DNA from: Fagopyrum homotropicum
Taxonomy: Eukaryota; Streptophyta; Magnoliopsida; Caryophyllales; Polygonaceae
NCBI GenBank assembly: GCA_033239125.1
Contig: BSWB01000001.1
Span: forward strand, 26,563,501 to 26,627,500
DNA: 64,000 bases
Direction: 5' to 3'
A program made the position numbers and the translations under genes. Below the pieces are notes generated by a model. It ran no database searches. It was not told where the DNA came from and saw nothing but the letters and a program-made list of their open reading frames with translations. Below are positions 59,669 to 64,000 of this stretch, piece by piece. The first letter of the stretch is position 1; each line of letters starts with the position of its first letter.

Positions 59669-61471
59669 ATGGCCAACGCTCCAAACTCCAACTCCATTCT
59701 TGCCGCTGCAAACTCCTCTGCCATTAACTTTCAACTTCCACCAATCAATGTCAAACTCGATGCACACAACTACTATCTCTGGAAAACAACCGTCCAATCT
59801 GCCCTAGAAGCATTCGACCTTGACTCCTTCATTGCGAAAAACACAACTCCAACCGAAACTCTCTCTGCTCAGGAAAACGCTGCCCTACAACCCAATCCTG
59901 AATTCATCGCTTGGCGAAAAAGGGATAGGCTCGTCCTCTTATGGATCTGTCTCACTCTCACTGAGCGTCCTCTAGCCCTTGTGGCACGCTCGTCGACTGC
60001 GTTTGATGCGTGGTCCACACTACAAAAATCCTATCAATCGCAAACTCGCGCTCGTCGCATGGCTCTCAAGCAACAGTTACAAACACTTCAGAAAGGATCG
60101 CTATCTATGAGCGAGTATATTGAGAAAAAGAGGGTTATTTCTGATGCTCTTGCCGACAGCCTTTATATTGTTTCCACCGAGGATTTAGCTTCTTACATTC
60201 TCCATGGGCTAGACTCCTCATATGGTCCATTCATCACGGCCTATATGATGAAAACCGATGATCCGTGCATTGATGATCTTGGTGGCCTTCTTCTTCAAGA
60301 GGAGGAACGACTTCTTCGTGAGTCATCAAGCACTATGTTACCTGCTGCTAATACACCATCCCAACTTCCAGCTTCCCCAACTGCCAACTACACCAATCGG
60401 AATACTCGTCAGCAGTCCGGTCCAAACCGTGGAGACCGGCCACCCTATCGTTCCAACAACGGTGGTCAGCAGTCGACTGATCGACCTGATCGGGGGTCTT
60501 CCAACTCTGACAAGGGTTCGCAACAGGGCAATCATCGTCCCCTTGTTCCATGTCAAATTTGTGGACAAACAAACCATCGGGCCTTGAACTACTGGAATCG
60601 TCTCAACGAGGTTGATTATCCGCCTCGACGTCGAGGTCCGTCGGCAACTCCTACTAATCCGCAACGTGTTGCACACATTACACACATGCAGTCTCCATCC
60701 TCAGTTGTCGACCCGTCATGGTACTTCGACACCGGAGCCACGGATCATGTCACTTACCAATTCGATCAACTCCAAGTTTCAGACCCTTACACCGGTAACG
60801 ATCGACTTCAAGTGGGAAACGGTAACCATTTGTCTATTTCAAATATTGGCACTTCATATTTAACTTCGTCGCATGCTACCATTGTCTTATCTAACATACT
60901 TCATGTGCCTTCATATACAAAGAGCCTACTCAGTGTTTCGAAACTCACAAAAGATAACAATGCATATATGATATTCTTTCCACCTCACTGTCTTGTTAAG
61001 ACCATACAGGGACAAACACTCCTTCAGGGCACACTTGATCGGGGCCTCTACCGACTCCTTCCAACCGATACCACCACCCCGGCTAGTGCGTCGTTGAGCT
61101 CTCGTACAACCTTGGAAGGATGGCACCATCGTCTAGCTCATCCTCATGTTTCAATTCTTCGTAACATTGTTTCATCTTTCAATCTTCCAGTGTCCAACAA
61201 TAAACTCCCTCCGATTTGTGGAGCTTGTCAACTAGGAAAAAGTTGTCGTCAACACCTTCCCACTAGTCATATTACTTCTTCTGAACCCTTTGATTTATTC
61301 GGATGTTTGGGGACCTTCTCCCGTGTTATCCCTCAATGGATCTCGTTATTTTGTCTTCTTTATTGATGATGCAACAAAATTCATTTGGATTTATTTCATG
61401 TTTCACAAATCTCAGGTTCGCGACATATTCATTGCCTTTCATCAAATGGTGCGCACTCAATTTAATGCTAC
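59669..61471 (+). pseudogene. Copia gag-protease-integrase (partial, frameshifted)
   Basis: The open frame runs from Met 59669 for 565 codons to 61366. The gag domain includes LDAHNYYLWKTTVQSALEAF and YILHGLDSSYGPFITAY. The zinc knuckle reads CQICGQTNHRALNYW, with Tyr where the last Cys should be (probable G-to-A). The protease site is intact (WYFDTGATDHV). The gag-pre-integrase region has WHHRLAHPH and CGACQLGKSC, the His/Cys zinc site. Near 61290-61300 a 1-base frameshift moves integrase into another frame (61290-61471 portion: YSDVWGPSP, RYFVFFIDDATKFIW). Element D interrupts it at 61472. Confidence 0.85.
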
Positions 61472-62303
61472 TGTCACGCTCGGAAATAGCACAAAAAGCT
61501 TTACATTTATAAACTCGAACTAAATCCTAAACTACCTAGCGAAACCCGCAGTGTACGGATCGTTATGTAGAAAGGTAAGTATTCCGAGGTCGAACTCAAA
61601 GACTAAGGTGAAATCGAGTCAAGCAATGATCAAAAATAGTGTAAATCTAGGCTAAGACAAGATGAGGAACAAAGAAAATGGAAAACTCAATGTTTTTGTT
61701 GGTTTTTATGGTCATCAAACAAGGGTCATAACTCATGCAAAGCAATAAATCAAACCAAACCAAAAATCAGCACAAATAAACGAGTCAAACGAGATATTGA
61801 TCAAGAGAAAGGGAAGACGGATTCTAGGGGTTGGAAACTCCGGTTATGGCATAAAACTCAAGTTATCTATTCATTCTTTGGATTGATTATGATGTGTTGG
61901 GATTAAGTGTTCCTAAAATGGGATCAATTACCGGGTAAGTCTCATGATCCAACTAATCCACACCTAAGGTCTCATTACCGGTTAAGTCTCTAAGAACCTA
62001 AGGGGAGGAATTTAACACAAACCGGATTGTTTAATTAAGGATCTAACCTATCCTCACCGGGTAAGTCTCGGAAAGGGAAGTCCTAATCAACTATCCTAGC
62101 ACATTTAATCCAATGGCGGCTTATTAGGCTCACCATTACCTAAGGTTTTGCTATTTTAGATTCTAAGGGCAAGGATTACCGGGTAAGTCTCTCCTAACAC
62201 TTAGTCGCTACACTAGGACACCCTAGGGTAGGTTAAACTCAGCAAAAACTTAGGGTTTCAACAGTTTTATGAACCTAAGATAAAATCCTTCGAACCAGGA
62301 AGA

Positions 62304-62360
62304 ACCACGGTTTGTTCTACAGAAACCACGACCGTGGTTCTTCAAGAACTACCCGTGATT
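62304..62360 (-). repeat. Nested palindrome module, element D LTR (first)
   Basis: Inner arms AACCACG (62324-62330) and CGTGGTT (62333-62339) surround AC. Next out are GTTCT and AGAAC; outermost are CACGG and CCGTG. Confidence 0.75.
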
Positions 62361-62927
62361 TCTAACAGTAGCTACGTTCATAAACAAAAATCATCCAAAG
62401 GTAAATCTAAGTTCGTCCTATCATAGATCTAGCCATAACCATCCTTTCCTTACCCTAGAATCACATCAATCTAGCCTACAACATTCATATTAGAAATCAA
62501 AACAAACAAGCATAGATTCATAACCTCCATTGCAAGAAAATGAGAGAAAGAAGATGAACAAATGAACTTCAAACACAATCCAAATCTGAAGATGAAATTA
62601 GAACGACTTACAACCCTTCCAAAGGAAGGTTCAAGAGTTCAAAAACTTCTATAAATAAATCCGAAAATACAAGAGCTAAGTGTGTCTTCTCCTCTCCTCT
62701 TCAATGGCAATGGCTCCTTTCTTCTTCTTCTTGCACTTTCCTTCCTAGAAAAAGTCCTTCTTCTTCTTGGAATATCTTTTGTCAAAGGAAAATGGAGAAT
62801 ATGTGAGCTGCTCTCAAACTACCCAAATCCCCGCTGCCTCTAACAACTATCAAGGACCACTTTTATAACCAATTCTTCATGAGCTGGCCATGAGAGTCGT
62901 GGCACAGCTGTCACGAGAATCTGGCAA

Positions 62928-62974
62928 AATCCACGGTCATTTCCACGGCCGTGGTTCTTCAGAGAACCGTGATT
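62928..62974 (-). repeat. Nested palindrome module, element D LTR (second)
   Basis: The core CCACGGCCGTGG (62943-62954) lies between AATCCACGG (62928-62936) and CCGTGATT (62967-62974). Confidence 0.75.
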
Positions 62975-63302
62975 CTGTGCAGAAACTTTGCCTTGGATCA
63001 TTAGGCTGTGGTTTGGTGCATGGCCTGTGTTGGCAAGGTTCCTTGAGTCTTTCTCAGCCCTTGCCTTGCGTTCTAATGAGTTTGGAAACGTGTCCTCTAA
63101 ATGAGCGACCCTCAAACGTGTCGTTTTGGCTCGAAACTTCCCGAAATACCTACAAAACGCACACAAGTCCGTGTAGGCGTCTATCTCGACAAAATACATG
63201 TTTTGAGTGCAAAACGTATTGGACTAGTGCTAGATAATGCATGATTGAGCGAGAATTCTACCTAAATGTGCACCTAAAACTATGCTATAAATCGTGTTAT
63301 CA

Positions 63303-64000
63303 AAATACCCCATACTTAAGGTTTGCTCGTCCCCGAGCAAATTCCCAACTATAGACTAAGAGATGACATGATTTATATATGTAGAAAAATGGCAAAATCT
63401 TTTTGGTTTTGTGCTTCTACTATTGGATCACCTTCATAGTCATGATCAATGGCAATTGAATAAGCAATTATGTATCAAACAATAAAGTCATGGAAAGACA
63501 ATTGTACTTAACTCAAAAACATGCATGAGTTGGGAGGACGGAGATGTCAAGAAGATCAAGAGTCTATCCAATCTAGATTACTAAGTCTTACAAACATGCA
63601 AGTAGGTCATAAGGGCTTGTGACATAAAAGGCTAAGAAACGTTTCAATTGGGGAGGGGAATTTTCTAGGTATGTGATGCTAATCCGGGAATGGAACTAAC
63701 TTCACTTCCTTGTCCTCGATCAACTTCCCCCAAGTGCATATTTTTCCCTATCTTGCTTTCTTTTCTTTTTCTTTAGCTCATTTTTGAGACAATGGCATTG
63801 GTGTACAATAGCCGAAACCTCGGTGATTAGCCATCCTCGGGCTTTTTCTCTTTTTCGAGGTGCATCCACACCGGGCACACATACCAAAGCTCGTTAGGGC
63901 TATTGGCTCATTTGACTTTGGCAAGGCACCAACACCCGATTATGTGAAGTGTACCGAGTTACTTGTCATTTAAACCAACGCCCCCAAACCTATTTTGGCT
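63303..64000 (-). other. Non-coding 3' internal region of element D
   Basis: It contains the polypurine tract next to the LTR and the GGGA-loop hairpin (63322-63341). It aligns with B1 from 11079 for the whole visible length. No ORF of interest. Confidence 0.82.

Larger units (their letters stand above)
59433..61471 (+). mobile_element. Ty1/copia element, truncated by insertion of element D
   Basis: Short LTR, tRNA-Met primer site, then gag, protease and the start of integrase in that order, with no RT before integrase: the copia arrangement. The short LTR suggests the Ale/Retrofit group, tentatively. Element D inserted into the integrase at 61472; the remainder would lie beyond the window. 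Confidence 0.82.
61472..63302 (-). repeat. 3' LTR of element D (1831 bp)
   Basis: It begins TGTCACGCTCGG and ends CGTGTTATCA. It has four ACCGGGTA-type motifs (about 61926, 61974, 62052, 62176) and two palindrome modules. The first 70 bases closely match the solo LTR at 54264. Confidence 0.9.
61472..64000 (-). mobile_element. Athila-like element D, 3' end only
   Basis: A complete 3' LTR followed by the polypurine tract, hairpin and non-coding 3' region; the rest runs off the right edge. It inserted into copia integrase. The 5 bases before it (gctac, 61467-61471) should recur at its other end. Confidence 0.88.

Noticed and set aside
61303..61512. ORF overlapping the copia integrase start in another frame
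   Set aside because: The overlapping frame at 61290 carries the integrase motifs; this one is a shadow that also runs into the D LTR.

Overview
This window is nuclear DNA of a flowering plant, and almost all of it is nested LTR retrotransposons. The evidence is gypsy and copia polyproteins, primer-binding sites matching plant tRNA-Asp and initiator tRNA-Met, several 1.7-1.8 kb LTRs with 5-bp target duplications, and no intact host gene. The density and nesting suggest pericentromeric or similar heterochromatin; that is inference. No rRNA, tRNA or CRISPR was seen.

Layout. 1-9882: a plus-strand Ty3/gypsy Athila-like element (A1), its 5' LTR cut by the window edge. Its gag-pol frame is continuous except for one stop codon and a damaged protease site. 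9883-44866: a minus-strand array. A related Athila-like element (B1, 9883-20439) lies in the integrase of a decayed chromovirus (Tekay/Del-like). Most of B1 plus about 2.2 kb of the chromovirus is repeated in tandem with a period near 11.09 kb, giving the order B1-T1-B2-T2-B3-T3. Junctions T1/B2 (22687) and T2/B3 (33777) are identical and contain short template-switch filler. T3 continues into the rest of the chromovirus to 46218.

46219-49196 is a plus-strand solo LTR of 2978 bp. It lies exactly between two copies of the same 1.2 kb of chromovirus sequence (44999-46218 and 49197-50413). From 49197 a second chromovirus copy (T4) runs through RT, protease and gag, is split by a solo Athila-like LTR (50825-52543, TSD gctcc), and reaches its gag start (52983), tRNA-Met primer site (53264-53275) and 5' LTR (53279-56922). 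That LTR is split by another solo Athila-like LTR (54264-56090, TSD gaaag).

56923-64000: a MULE-like transposase fragment, about 1.4 kb of AT-rich sequence, a decayed single-frame host-gene-like relic (58686-59432), a short-LTR Ty1/copia element (59433-61471) and the 3' end of a further minus-strand Athila-like element (D, 61472 to the window end).

The most interesting signals are not genes. First, every Athila-like LTR type here carries two nested palindrome modules (half-site, CG-centred palindrome, inverted half-site). The core sequence differs between subfamilies while the architecture is kept. Second, a perfect 8-bp stem with a GGGA (GNRA-type) loop sits just upstream of the polypurine tract in A1, B1 and D. 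Third, the 11-kb composite array has resolvable junctions, and shared derived bases let its duplication order be worked out.
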